Positions 28,513-36,868 of a DNA stretch of 64,000 nucleotides are shown here, in pieces. The notes under the pieces were generated by a model. That model was not told where the DNA came from. It searched no databases and was given only the letters and a program-made list of their open reading frames with translations. The DNA comes from Pseudomonas graminis (GTDB lineage Bacteria; Pseudomonadota; Gammaproteobacteria; Pseudomonadales; Pseudomonadaceae), in the NCBI RefSeq assembly GCF_013201545.1, contig NZ_CP053746.1, forward strand, positions 5,346,501-5,410,500, in the 5' to 3' direction. The translations under genes were made by a program, and so were the position numbers. Within the stretch, counting starts at the first letter, position 1; each line of letters opens with the position of its first letter.

Positions 28513-29244
28513 TCAGATCACTTTCACAGCCCGCCCTATGAATTGAATCGGGCCGGTGGGCTTGCCGGTCGGAGAGCCGTTGGGGTTTTCGAGGGTGAGT
28601 TCGAAGAGTTGGTTGGGTTGCAGCGGGGGCAGTTGGTTTACGGGGATGGAGAGGGTCTGGCCAGGTTTGACCAGGCCAAGGGACACGGGCCCCTGCCAGC
28701 CGTCGGCCTTGGTCCAGAACTGGAGGGCTTTGTCGGCGGGGACTGGGGTGGCGCCCAGGGGTATCAGCTGGATTTCTTCCGGGTTATTGGCCTGGATCAC
28801 CCAGCCGGGGGCCTGGTTTTGTGGGGCGACCAGTACCACGAGGTAAGTTGTGGGGTTCACCGGGGCGGTTCGGGTCAGGAGCATCGAGCCCAGCAGCAGC
28901 GTCGCGACGAGTCCTGCGCCGGCCAGCCCGCGCCACAACGGCAGCAGATCCCACCATGAACGCGACTTCACGGCCGGCGCCTGTACAGGAGATCGGCGGT
29001 CATGGCTGCTGACGCTGCGCGCAATGCGATCCCACAGCTGCGGGCTTGGCGTCTGCGGTTTGGCGAGCTCGGTCAAGGCCAACAGGCGCCCTTCCCATGC
29101 GTCCACCGCTGCGCGCAAAGCGGCGTCCGTGCCGAGGCGGTGTTGGACATCGAGGCGTTGCTCGGCCGGCAGTGTGCCCAACACGTACTCGCTGGCCAGT
29201 GCGTCCAGTTCGTCGGCGCTGTCTTTTGACGGATAGCCTGTCAT
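28513..29244 (-). CDS. RskA-type anti-sigma factor
   Basis: 243 residues from MTGYPSKDSADELDALASEY, whose ATG overlaps the sigma-factor stop (ATGA). The cytoplasmic N-terminal part has the ASEYVLGTLPAEQR anti-sigma motif (about 12-90), then one membrane helix (about 110-130, GLAGAGLVATLLLGSMLL). A periplasmic C-terminal domain (about 140-243, LVVLVAPQNQAPGWVIQ) follows. It should hold its cognate ECF sigma inactive at the membrane until a periplasmic signal releases it. The signal is unknown. Confidence 0.88.
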   Translation of the reverse strand: MTGYPSKDSADELDALASEYVLGTLPAEQRLDVQHRLGTDAALRAAVDAWEGRLLALTELAKPQTPSPQLWDRIARSVSSHDRRSPVQAPAVKSRSWWDLLPLWRGLAGAGLVATLLLGSMLLTRTAPVNPTTYLVVLVAPQNQAPGWVIQANNPEEIQLIPLGATPVPADKALQFWTKADGWQGPVSLGLVKPGQTLSIPVNQLPPLQPNQLFELTLENPNGSPTGKPTGPIQFIGRAVKVI

Positions 29245-29843
29245 CCCATGCACTCCCGCAATGCCACCAGACTGCGTCTGATCCAGGCCTTTACGGTGCC
29301 CAGCGGCGCGCCGACTTTCTGCGCTATTTCCGAGTGCGAGTAGCCGTCGACGTACGCATGAAGAATGCAGTTGCGCCGCGCCGGTTCCAGCTGTTCAAGG
29401 CACCCGAAAATACGTCCCGAGCGGGCACTGTATTCGAAGGTGTCGGCTTGGGTTGCGGACACCAGTGCAGCCTCGGCCAGCAGTGCGTTTTCGCTCTGCT
29501 CGCTGACCTGAAGGGTGTTCGCGTTATCCCGCATGAAGTTCAGCGCCAGGTGCCGTGTCACGCTGAAAATCCAGCCACGGGCAGAGCCTCGCTCCGAGTC
29601 GAAACTACCCGCGCGGGTCCAGATTTTAATGAAGGCGTCATGCACGATGTCCTCTGCCAGCGCGTCACTGCGGGAGATCCGCCTGGCGACGCCGAGCAGG
29701 CGTGCGCTTTCCTGGGTGTAGAGGTCGTGCAAGGCCCGTCGCTCGCCCTTGGCACAGGCGGCCAGACAGGCTTCGTAGTCAAAACAGTCTTCAGGTAAGG
29801 ACAAAATGTTCAACCGCCAACGAAAAGAAATACCCCGACCCAA
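29241..29843 (-). CDS. ECF-family RNA polymerase sigma factor
   Basis: About 190-200 residues. Region 2 is ARRISRSDALAEDIVHDAFI and KIWTRAGSFDSERGSARGW. Region 4 is LEPARRNCILHAYVDGYSHS and EIAQKVGAPLGTVKAWIRRS. Residues before LSLPEDCFDYEACLAAC look unlike the family, so the true start may be an internal TTG near 29811; the longest frame is given. It overlaps its anti-sigma gene, the usual coupling. The block is an insertion between flhA and flhB and shows no flagellar motif. Confidence 0.88.
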   Translation of the reverse strand: MGRGISFRWRLNILSLPEDCFDYEACLAACAKGERRALHDLYTQESARLLGVARRISRSDALAEDIVHDAFIKIWTRAGSFDSERGSARGWIFSVTRHLALNFMRDNANTLQVSEQSENALLAEAALVSATQADTFEYSARSGRIFGCLEQLEPARRNCILHAYVDGYSHSEIAQKVGAPLGTVKAWIRRSLVALRECMG

Positions 29844-29915
29844 AGGCCGGGGTTGCGTCGGTGCAGCGTAGATGACTTTGTGCGTCAGCGACGCGGCAGG
29901 ACGTGGGACGTTGGT

Positions 29916-30458
29916 CTACTTGGCGGCCCAGAAAATATAGTCCGCCTGGTATTTCACAATTTCCTGCTTACCCTTGGTCGCCATCGAGCACTCCATCTTT
30001 GGCGCTATGCCGCCTTTGGTCGCCACGCGTTGGATGTAACTGACATTGCTCATCGCGCCCTTGCCTTCCGCAGGGTTGGCTTTGACCAACTGATAAGGAA
30101 TATCGCCCGTCCCGGCAGGCGCGACAGCGAGCTGGGTGCCGGTGATCTTCGAACCGTCAGCAGCCTGCCACGTCGCCGGCGGCCCGAAGTACGTGCCAAC
30201 CTGCTTGCCGCTGCGATCATTCAACACCGCTTTCGGGCCGACGAACGTCCATTCGGTCTGGCCGGCGGCGTTTGGCTTGTCGCGGCACTCATAGGTGATC
30301 TCGCCGACGCCCACTGCCTCCATTGCTATCTTGTGACCGTCCGGCACCTTCACCGCATCAGGCAACGCCATCTGCGCATAAGCCGCCGGCGCCGTGACCA
30401 ACAGGCAAGTGGCTGCCAACGAAACACCGAACGAGCCCAGTAATGTTTTAGCGTTCAT
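29916..30458 (-). CDS. DUF3455 domain secreted protein
   Basis: 180 residues with a Sec signal peptide (MNAKTLLGSFGVSLAATCLL, cleaved about after AYAQ at 29). The mature domain resembles DUF3455: VGEITYECRDK, WTFVGPKAVLNDRSGKQVG and FGPPATWQAADGSKITG, with two Cys near the ends that could form a disulfide. It lies 72 nt upstream of the sigma gene on the same strand and may be a target or sensor partner of the sigma/anti-sigma pair. Function unknown. Confidence 0.8.
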   Translation of the reverse strand: MNAKTLLGSFGVSLAATCLLVTAPAAYAQMALPDAVKVPDGHKIAMEAVGVGEITYECRDKPNAAGQTEWTFVGPKAVLNDRSGKQVGTYFGPPATWQAADGSKITGTQLAVAPAGTGDIPYQLVKANPAEGKGAMSNVSYIQRVATKGGIAPKMECSMATKGKQEIVKYQADYIFWAAK

Positions 30459-30570
30459 GCCATCACTCCATTAGATAAACAGGTCAGCAGCCATCGCTAC
30501 TACCTGTACTACCCAGGGGAGAACGAACTGGATGCAGCGGATTGAAAAAATAATCGAAGTGAAGTGCGAG

Positions 30571-30725
30571 ACGACGCGGAGCGTCATGGGATGCATGCCC
30601 ACGCGGAGCATGGGAACGATCAGGCATGAGCAAAAAACGTCAGCGCTTGAACAGGCCTCTTCCCGGCTAAAGCCGGTCCCACTAACAGACCGCGCGCACC
30701 CGTAGGACTGGCTTTAGCCGGGAAG
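30571..30725. repeat. REP and CGTTCCCA-family repeats between DUF3455 gene and copy D
   Basis: 30571-30621 is a diverged member of the short repeat seen complete at 2275-2378 (ACGCGGAGCATGGGAACGATC). 30659-30725 holds two facing REP palindromes (CCCGGCTAAAGCCGGTCCCA and GACTGGCTTTAGCCGGGAAG). No gene is seen in 30459-31060 apart from these repeats and copy D. Confidence 0.75.
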
Positions 30726-30727
30726 CC

Positions 30728-31040
30728 TTTGATCTTGCACTTGATCTTGCACTTGATCTGCTTTTGATCTTCGTACGCAAAAGGTTGAGTAACCCCCAAT
30801 CGCGACTTGGGTGCAGGCTGAACGCAGGTCTCGCGCAGTGGGCCGAGCCGCATGGATGCGGCGAGAGCGCCGTCAGGACATGGATGTCCGTTCGGCGCGG
30901 GCCCACGGAGCGAGACCGGAGTGAAGGAACCCCGACGCAGGAGGGGCCCAACCAGGAGCACAAGCCCTTGGTTACTTGGGGCTTTATCAAGTAACTCGCC
31001 GAAGGCGAAACAGTCTGCCCCCAGGCAGACGCTTTTGATC
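30728..31040 (-). repeat. Interspersed hairpin-chain element, copy D
   Basis: Minus-oriented copy whose leading hairpin begins about 21 nt after the flhB stop. Central stem AAAGCCC/GGGCTT as in copy A; later stem GCCGCATCCATGCGGC as in copies B and F. REPs lie at its inner end. Confidence 0.85.
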
Positions 31041-31060
31041 TAGAAGATCCTGAAGAAGCC

Positions 31061-32200
31061 CTACGAATCCCGCCTCAAATCCGGCGGAATCGGCAGATTA
31101 TCCCTGAGCGGATCAGGCCGCTTGCCACGCCCCGCCTGATACTGCCGAATCTGATACACATACGCCAACACCTGCGCCACCGCCAGATACAACCCCGCCG
31201 GAATCTCCTGATCCAACTCCGTACTGTAATAAATCGACCGCGCCAGCGCCGGCGACTGCAACAACAGAATCTCATGCTGCGCCGCAATCTCCCGAATCTT
31301 CAACGCCATGAAATCACTGCCCTTGGCCAACAGAATCGGCGCACCGCCCCGCTCCGCGTCATACTTCAACGCCACCGCATAATGCGTCGGGTTCGTGATA
31401 ATCACATCGGCCTCCGGAATCGCCGCCATCATCCGCCGCTGCGACATATCCCGCTGCAACTGACGAATCCGCTGCTTGACCTCCGGCCGCCCTTCACTGT
31501 CCTTGTGCTCATCGCGCACCTCCTGCTTGGTCATCAGCAGCTTCTTGTGAGACTCCCACAACTGCACCGGCACATCGATTGCCGCGATGATCAAAAGGCC
31601 CATCGCCATCCACAGCGTGCTCCAGCCCACCAACTGCAAACTGTGCACCACCGCCATCTCCAGCGGCTCCTTAGAGATGGCAACCAGGTCGGCCTGATCC
31701 TTCATCAGCACCACCAGCGCCACCGCCAGCACAATCAGAAACTTCGCAAACGACTTCAGCAGCTCAATCAGCGCCTTGGGCGAGAACATCCGCTTGATGC
31801 CGGCAGCCGGGTTCATGCGGCTGAACTTGGGCGCCAGGGAGCCGGCGGCAAACAACCAGCCGCCGAGGGAGATGGGACCGACGAACGCCGCGACCGTCAA
31901 CGCCAGCAGGATCGGCTGGACCGACAACAACGCCGCCTTGCCCGACGCCATCAACATGATCGCCATGCTGCGCTCGTCGAGAATCGCCTCGCGGGTGATG
32001 GTGAAATTGTCGCGCATCAACTGCATCATCATTTCCGCCATGGAGCCGCCAAACGCCAGCAATCCCGCAGCACCCACGATCATCACGACAACCGTGTTGA
32101 GCTCCTTGGAGCGGGCAATCTCGCCCTTCTCCCTGGCGTCGCGTTTGCGTTTGTCCGTGGGGTCTTCTGTCTTGTCCTGACCACTCTCGCTTTCGGCCAT
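31061..32200 (-). CDS. flhB: Flagellar export switch protein FlhB
   Basis: 379 residues. Four membrane helices (about 35-55, 90-110, 145-165, 190-210) and a cytoplasmic domain with the autocleavage motif NPTH at 270-273 (ADVIITNPTHYAVALKY). Cleavage at this site switches export from hook to filament substrates. It is the last gene of the fliLMNOPQR-flhB operon, 1 nt after fliR. Confidence 0.97.
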   Translation of the reverse strand: MAESESGQDKTEDPTDKRKRDAREKGEIARSKELNTVVVMIVGAAGLLAFGGSMAEMMMQLMRDNFTITREAILDERSMAIMLMASGKAALLSVQPILLALTVAAFVGPISLGGWLFAAGSLAPKFSRMNPAAGIKRMFSPKALIELLKSFAKFLIVLAVALVVLMKDQADLVAISKEPLEMAVVHSLQLVGWSTLWMAMGLLIIAAIDVPVQLWESHKKLLMTKQEVRDEHKDSEGRPEVKQRIRQLQRDMSQRRMMAAIPEADVIITNPTHYAVALKYDAERGGAPILLAKGSDFMALKIREIAAQHEILLLQSPALARSIYYSTELDQEIPAGLYLAVAQVLAYVYQIRQYQAGRGKRPDPLRDNLPIPPDLRRDS

Positions 32201-32201
32201 G

Positions 32202-32987
32202 TCAGCGCGCCTTGACCAGGTCTCTGAGCAACTGCAAGGCGTCGACCGCCAGCGGTTGATATTGGTTGAGAATGTCGCCGAGGGTGATCCACAGAATCAC
32301 CATGCCCAGCACCAGCGTCAGCGGAAAACCGATCGAGAAGATGTTCAGCTGCGGTGCCGCGCGGGTCATCACGCCCATGGCGATGTTCACCACCAGCAGC
32401 GCAGCGATGGCCGGCAGCACCAACAGCAGTGCCGCGCCGAGCACCCAGCCCAGACGCATCACCAGCACCCAGATGTCCGTCGCACTGATGCCCTGCCCCA
32501 CCGGCAAGGTGGTGAAGCTCTCGATGAGGATCTCGAAGACCAGCAAGTGTGCGTTCATGGCCAGGAACAGCAGGGTCACGAGCATGGTCAGGAACTGCCC
32601 GATGGTCGCCACCGACACCCCGTTGACCGGGTCGACCATGGACGCGAAGCCCATGCCCATCTGGATGCCGATGATCTGCCCGGCGATCACGAACGCCTGG
32701 AAAAACAACTGCAACGACAGGCCCATTCCGGCGCCGATGAGGATCTGCTGCGCGATCAGCAGCAGCCCGCTGAGGTCCAGCGCCTGCACGGCGGGCATGG
32801 GTGGCAGGCTCGGCGCGACGACGACCGTGATCGCCAGCGCGAAATACAGCCGCACCCGCTTGGGCACCAGCGTGGTTCCAATGATCGGCATGGTCATCAG
32901 CAGCGCGCCGATGCGGAACAGCGGCAGCATGAACGCCGCCACCCAGGTGCTGATCTGGGTATCGGTCAACGCCAGCACAGGATCCAT
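32202..32987 (-). CDS. fliR: Flagellar export channel protein FliR
   Basis: 261 residues with several membrane helices. Family landmarks are LPLFRIGALLMTMPIIG, GQIIGIQMGMGFASMVDP and FNIAMGV-type central segments. It forms the FliPQR export channel core. It starts 7 nt after fliQ. Confidence 0.96.
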   Translation of the reverse strand: MDPVLALTDTQISTWVAAFMLPLFRIGALLMTMPIIGTTLVPKRVRLYFALAITVVVAPSLPPMPAVQALDLSGLLLIAQQILIGAGMGLSLQLFFQAFVIAGQIIGIQMGMGFASMVDPVNGVSVATIGQFLTMLVTLLFLAMNAHLLVFEILIESFTTLPVGQGISATDIWVLVMRLGWVLGAALLLVLPAIAALLVVNIAMGVMTRAAPQLNIFSIGFPLTLVLGMVILWITLGDILNQYQPLAVDALQLLRDLVKAR

Positions 32988-32994
32988 CGCGGGG

Positions 32995-33264
32995 TCAGCC
33001 GATCACTTGAGGAATGCTGGTGTACAGATTGGTGATGTACTCCATGAAGGTGCGCACCATCCACGGGCCGACCACGATCAGCGTGACCAGCATGACCAGC
33101 AGGCGTGGCAGGAAGCTCAGGGTCTGTTCGTTGATCTGCGTCGCGGCCTGGAACATCGAGACGATCAGGCCGACGATCAAACTCGGTACGACCAGAATGG
33201 CAACCATGGTCGTGGTCAGCCACAGCGCTTCGCGAAACAGGTCGACGGCTACTTCCGGGGTCAT
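32995..33264 (-). CDS. fliQ: Flagellar export channel protein FliQ
   Basis: 89 residues from MTPEVAVDLFREALWLTTTM, the standard family length, with two membrane helices and the loop MFQAATQINEQTLSFLPRL. Three upstream codons are possible but would lengthen the protein beyond the family norm. It lies between fliP and fliR. Confidence 0.96.
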   Translation of the reverse strand: MTPEVAVDLFREALWLTTTMVAILVVPSLIVGLIVSMFQAATQINEQTLSFLPRLLVMLVTLIVVGPWMVRTFMEYITNLYTSIPQVIG

Positions 33265-33289
33265 GCTGCGCACTCCACATCAGACGAAT

Positions 33290-34033
33290 TCATACGCCAC
33301 CAAAACTGCCGGCCAGGGTGCCGATGATCAGCGCCCAGCCATCCACCAGCACGAACAGCATGATTTTGAACGGCAAAGAGATGATCAGCGGTGACAGCAT
33401 CATCATGCCCATGGCCATCAGGATGCTCGCCACCACCAGATCGATGATCAGGAACGGGATGAAAATCATGAAGCCGATCTGGAACGCTGTTTTCAGTTCG
33501 GAGGTGACGAACGCCGGCACCAGAATCGTCAGCGGCGCCGCATCAGGGGTCGCGATGTCGGTGCGCTTGGACAGGCGCATGAACAGTTCAAGGTCGCTGG
33601 AGCGGGTCTGCGCCAGCATGAAATCCTTGATCGGCACTTCGGCCTTGGCCACGGCGTCCTGGGCGGTGAGTTTTTCCGCCAGGTAGGGCTGCAAGGCATC
33701 GTTATTCACCCGGTCGAACACCGGCGCCATGATGAACAGGGTCAGGAACAGCGCCATGCCGGTGAGAATCTGGTTGGACGGCGTCTGTTGCAGGCCTAGG
33801 GCCTGACGCAGGATCGAGAAGACAATGATGATCCGCGTGAAACTGGTCATCAGCATGACGAACGCCGGGATGAAGCTCAGCGCCGTCATGATCAGCAGGA
33901 TCTGCAGGCTGACCGAGTATTCCTGTTGACCGTTGGCGCCGGTGCCCAGCGTGATCGCGGGGATCGACAACGGATCGGCGCCGAACGCCAGCGGCGCTGC
34001 AAGCAACAGCAGCAGCGTCAAAACAATGCGCAT
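33290..34033 (-). CDS. fliP: Flagellar export channel protein FliP
   Basis: 247 residues with a cleavable signal peptide ([18 protein letters not shown]), then the FliP domain with [34 protein letters not shown] and [18 protein letters not shown]. The C-terminal half has [20 protein letters not shown]. It nucleates the FliPQR channel. The ATG overlaps the fliO stop by one base. Confidence 0.97.
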   Translation of the reverse strand: MRIVLTLLLLLAAPLAFGADPLSIPAITLGTGANGQQEYSVSLQILLIMTALSFIPAFVMLMTSFTRIIIVFSILRQALGLQQTPSNQILTGMALFLTLFIMAPVFDRVNNDALQPYLAEKLTAQDAVAKAEVPIKDFMLAQTRSSDLELFMRLSKRTDIATPDAAPLTILVPAFVTSELKTAFQIGFMIFIPFLIIDLVVASILMAMGMMMLSPLIISLPFKIMLFVLVDGWALIIGTLAGSFGGV

Positions 34034-34635
34034 CAGTTCGTGTCCTTCTGATCCGGAGTCTCTGTCAAACCCGTCTTGCCTGGCGTACCTGTCTTCTTCC
34101 CTGCCGCACCGAAAATATTCAGGCCTGTGCGTTGCCCCGGCGCGCCCTTGTTGCCCAGCGCTTCAAGCAGGCGCCTGGCGAATTCCGGCTGCGCGTTTTG
34201 CGCGTCTGGAACCTCGACCGGCTCGTTCATGACGTGCAGCGCGGTGATGCTGCCGGGCGAGACGCCAAGCAACACCTGTTCGTTGCCGACCTGCACCAGC
34301 ACCAGCCGATCGCGAGTCCCCAAAGCGCGAGAGCCCACCAGCTTGATGACCTGATTGCCAGCCGGCCCCGCGCGCTGCACCCGGCGCATCAGCCAGGCCA
34401 GGACGAAGATCAGCCCGATCACCAGCAGCAGGCCGAGCACCAGTTGCAGCAACTGGCCGGCCATCCCGCCATTCACCGCGCCCGCCACCGGCGCGGCGAC
34501 GGCAGGCGCCGTGTTGGCAGCCGCCGTCGCCGTGGTTGCGCCTGGCGTGGCAGGCATCGCCGGATCGGCCGCCATCACCGCCCAGGACACTGCCAGCAGC
34601 AGCAAGCTCGCCAGGGTTCTGATCACGCGGCGCAC
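34033..34635 (-). CDS. fliO: Flagellar assembly protein FliO
   Basis: 200 residues. An N-terminal signal-like segment ([20 protein letters not shown]), an Ala/Pro-rich stretch, and one membrane helix (about 60-85, [20 protein letters not shown]). A cytoplasmic FliO domain with [20 protein letters not shown] and [14 protein letters not shown] follows. It is a chaperone-like factor for FliP assembly. It begins directly after fliN. Confidence 0.93.
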   Translation of the reverse strand: MRRVIRTLASLLLLAVSWAVMAADPAMPATPGATTATAAANTAPAVAAPVAGAVNGGMAGQLLQLVLGLLLVIGLIFVLAWLMRRVQRAGPAGNQVIKLVGSRALGTRDRLVLVQVGNEQVLLGVSPGSITALHVMNEPVEVPDAQNAQPEFARRLLEALGNKGAPGQRTGLNIFGAAGKKTGTPGKTGLTETPDQKDTN

Positions 34636-35094
34636 TTAACGCAGCTTCTTGATACGTTCGCTCGGGCTGATCACGTCGGTCAGACGGATGCCGAACTTTT
34701 CGTTCACCACCACCACTTCGCCGTGGGCGATCAGGGTGCCGTTGACCAAAACGTCCAGCGGCTCGCCAGCCAGACGGTCCAGCTCGATCACCGAGCCCTG
34801 GTTGAGCTGCAGCAGGTTGCGAATGTTGATGTCAGTGCTGCCCACTTCCATGGAAATCGACACCGGGATATCCAGAATCACGTCCAGGTTCGGGCCGTCC
34901 AGAGTGACCGCGCCGTTGCTTTTCGCCACGCCGCCAAACTCTTCCATTGTCATGCGATTGGCGGCGTTGCCCGCGTCGGCGGCCAGCAGCGCGTCGATGT
35001 CCGCTTGCCCGTCCCCGGATTCACCCAGTGCCGCCGCCCATTCATCGGCCAGCGCCTGGTCGTCTGCGGAAGTCATTTCGTTGTCATTAGCCAT
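34636..35094 (-). CDS. fliN: Flagellar C-ring switch protein FliN
   Basis: 152 residues. An acidic N-terminal extension (about 1-65) and a C-terminal SpoA domain: LDVILDIPVSISMEVGSTDI, LLQLNQGSVIELDRLAGEPL and NEKFGIRLTDVISPSERI. It forms the lower C ring with FliM and binds FliH for export docking and CheY-P for switching. It sits between fliM and fliO. Confidence 0.96.
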   Translation of the reverse strand: MANDNEMTSADDQALADEWAAALGESGDGQADIDALLAADAGNAANRMTMEEFGGVAKSNGAVTLDGPNLDVILDIPVSISMEVGSTDINIRNLLQLNQGSVIELDRLAGEPLDVLVNGTLIAHGEVVVVNEKFGIRLTDVISPSERIKKLR

Positions 35095-35156
35095 GGTTGT
35101 CCTCGGGGAACTCTGATTCGTTTACGCAGCACATTCGGTTTGCCGACGACGGAGCG

Positions 35157-36125
35157 TCAGCGGCGTTCTATGGGTTCGACCACTTGCAGGGCCAGATTGC
35201 CCTTGTGCGAACCCAGTTTGACCTTGAAGGACGGCACGCCGTTGGCGCGCATGACCAGGTGTTCCGGCAGCTCGACCGGGATCACGTCACCCGGCTGCAT
35301 GTGCAGGATGTCGCGCAGCTTGAGCTGGCGCGTGGCGACTGCGACGCGCAACGGCACCGACACATCGAGCACGTCCTGCTTGAGGGCATTGACCCAGCGC
35401 TCGTCCTGATCGTCGACATCCGACTGGAAACCGGCGTCGAGCATTTCGCGCACCGGCTCGATCATCGAATACGGCATGGTCACGTGAAGATCGCCGCCGC
35501 CGCCATCCAGTTCGATATGGAAGGTGGACACCACGATCGCTTCGCTCGGGCCGACGATGTTGGCCATGGCCGGGTTCACTTCCGAGTTGATGTACTCGAA
35601 ATTGACTTCCATGATCGCCTGCCAGGCTTCCTTCAAATCAATGAAGGCCTGATCCAGCACGATGCGCACCACGCGCAGCTCGGTCGGGGTGAATTCCCGT
35701 CCTTCAATCTTGGCATGACGGCCGTCGCCGCCGAAGAAGTTGTCCACCAGCTTGAACACCAGCTTGGCGTCAAGAATGAACAGCGCGGTGCCGCGCAGGG
35801 GCTTGATCTTGACCAGGTTGAGACTGGTCGGCACGTACAGCGAGTGCACGTATTCGCCGAACTTCATCACTTGCACGCCACCCACGGCCACGTCGGCCGA
35901 GCGGCGCAGCAAGTTGAACATGCTGATGCGGGTGTAACGGGCGAAACGCTCGTTGATCATTTCCAGGGTCGGCATGCGTCCGCGGACGATGCGATCCTGA
36001 CTGGTCAGGTCATAACTTTTTACGCTGCCGGGGTCGGCAACGCTATCGGTCTGCACCAGACCGTCGTCGACGCCATGCAGCAGCGCGTCGATCTCATCCT
36101 GGGACAGCAGGTCTTGCACGGCCAT
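35157..36125 (-). CDS. fliM: Flagellar C-ring switch protein FliM
   Basis: 322 residues. The N-terminal CheY-P-binding peptide LLSQDEIDALLHGV is at about 5-18, then the CheC-like middle domain (FGEYVHSLYVPTSLNLVKI, PLRGTALFILDAKLVF) and a C-terminal SpoA domain (PLRVAVATRQLKLRDILHM). It receives CheY-P and sets rotation direction. It starts 9 nt after fliL. Confidence 0.97.
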   Translation of the reverse strand: MAVQDLLSQDEIDALLHGVDDGLVQTDSVADPGSVKSYDLTSQDRIVRGRMPTLEMINERFARYTRISMFNLLRRSADVAVGGVQVMKFGEYVHSLYVPTSLNLVKIKPLRGTALFILDAKLVFKLVDNFFGGDGRHAKIEGREFTPTELRVVRIVLDQAFIDLKEAWQAIMEVNFEYINSEVNPAMANIVGPSEAIVVSTFHIELDGGGGDLHVTMPYSMIEPVREMLDAGFQSDVDDQDERWVNALKQDVLDVSVPLRVAVATRQLKLRDILHMQPGDVIPVELPEHLVMRANGVPSFKVKLGSHKGNLALQVVEPIERR

Positions 36126-36134
36126 GTCGTGGTC

Positions 36135-36641
36135 CTACTGCAGTACGTAGTTAGTGAAAAGTACCTGTTCGATCACGCTCTTGCTCAGCTCTTTCTGGCC
36201 CACTTCCTGGACCACGGCTGCCGCCTTCTGGCGCAGCATTTCCATGCCCACCGGCGTTGCGATGGTATCGAATGGCTGACCGGAGAACATCATTACCAGG
36301 TTATTACGGATGACCGGCATGTGCGCTTTCAACGCCTCAAGATCAGCCTTGTCACGGGCGAGCAACGTGATGCTGACCTGCATGTAGCGCTGACGGCCAT
36401 TGACGTTGTAATTGACGACGAACGGCGGCGTCAGCGGTTCGAAGATCGCCTCTTTTTTGGCATTCGCCGCTTCCGCCACGGCAGCCGGGTCCGGCTTGCT
36501 CTCGGCCTTGTGCATGATGAACCAGGTCGCGCCTACCGACACACCAATGGCCAGCAGAAGCCCCACCACAATAAGGATGATGACTTTCAACTTGCCCTTT
36601 TTTGCGGGGTCCGCCACTGCTGCGTCGTCGCTCTTCGCCAT
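36135..36641 (-). CDS. fliL: Flagellar basal-body stator-associated protein FliL
   Basis: 168 residues. One membrane helix (about 18-38, VIILIVVGLLLAIGVSVGAT) and a periplasmic SPFH-like FliL domain containing RYMQVSITLLARDKADLEAL and HMPVIRNNLVMMFSGQPF. It forms rings around stators. It is the first gene of the fliLMNOPQR-flhB operon, with a sigma-54 element 53 nt upstream. Confidence 0.95.
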   Translation of the reverse strand: MAKSDDAAVADPAKKGKLKVIILIVVGLLLAIGVSVGATWFIMHKAESKPDPAAVAEAANAKKEAIFEPLTPPFVVNYNVNGRQRYMQVSITLLARDKADLEALKAHMPVIRNNLVMMFSGQPFDTIATPVGMEMLRQKAAAVVQEVGQKELSKSVIEQVLFTNYVLQ

Positions 36642-36693
36642 GCCAATAATCCGTCACTATCCAAAGGGTTCGGTGTTGCGTGACAGAGGAAGA

Positions 36694-36708
36694 GCAAGGG
36701 TTGTGCCA
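36694..36708 (-). promoter_or_regulatory. Sigma-54 promoter of fliL operon
   Basis: The minus strand reads TGGCACAACCCTTGC, an exact TGGCAC-N5-TTGC element, 53 nt upstream of the fliL ATG and directed towards it. This fits FleQ/RpoN control of fliL known in Pseudomonas. Confidence 0.85.
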
Positions 36709-36736
36709 GAACGGCAGCCGCAAGCTGCAAGAGGCC

Positions 36737-36833
36737 AGCTGCAAGTAAAAGCAAAAAGCGGCAAGGCCTGAGAAACCTGGGTCTCCCACACACTTGCCGC
36801 TCTTGATCCTGCTTTTACTTGCCGCTTGCAGCT
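36737..36833. repeat. Imperfect long inverted repeat between fliK and fliL
   Basis: AGCTGCAAGTAAAAGC...AAAAGCGGCAAG at left pairs with CTTGCCGCTCTTGATCCTGC, TTTTACTTGCCGCTTGCAGCT at right. It lies downstream of the fliK stop and upstream of the fliL promoter. It could form the 3' end of the fliK transcript. The motif resembles a simple GCAAGCTGCAAG repeat common in Pseudomonas. Confidence 0.6.
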
Positions 36834-36868
36834 ATCCACTTGCCGCTACTGAAAACGCCCAGGCGTTT

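Noticed and set aside
35097..36683. 528-codon plus-strand frame opposite fliM and fliL
   Set aside because: Runs across two real minus-strand genes and their gap; composition is that of an antisense artefact.
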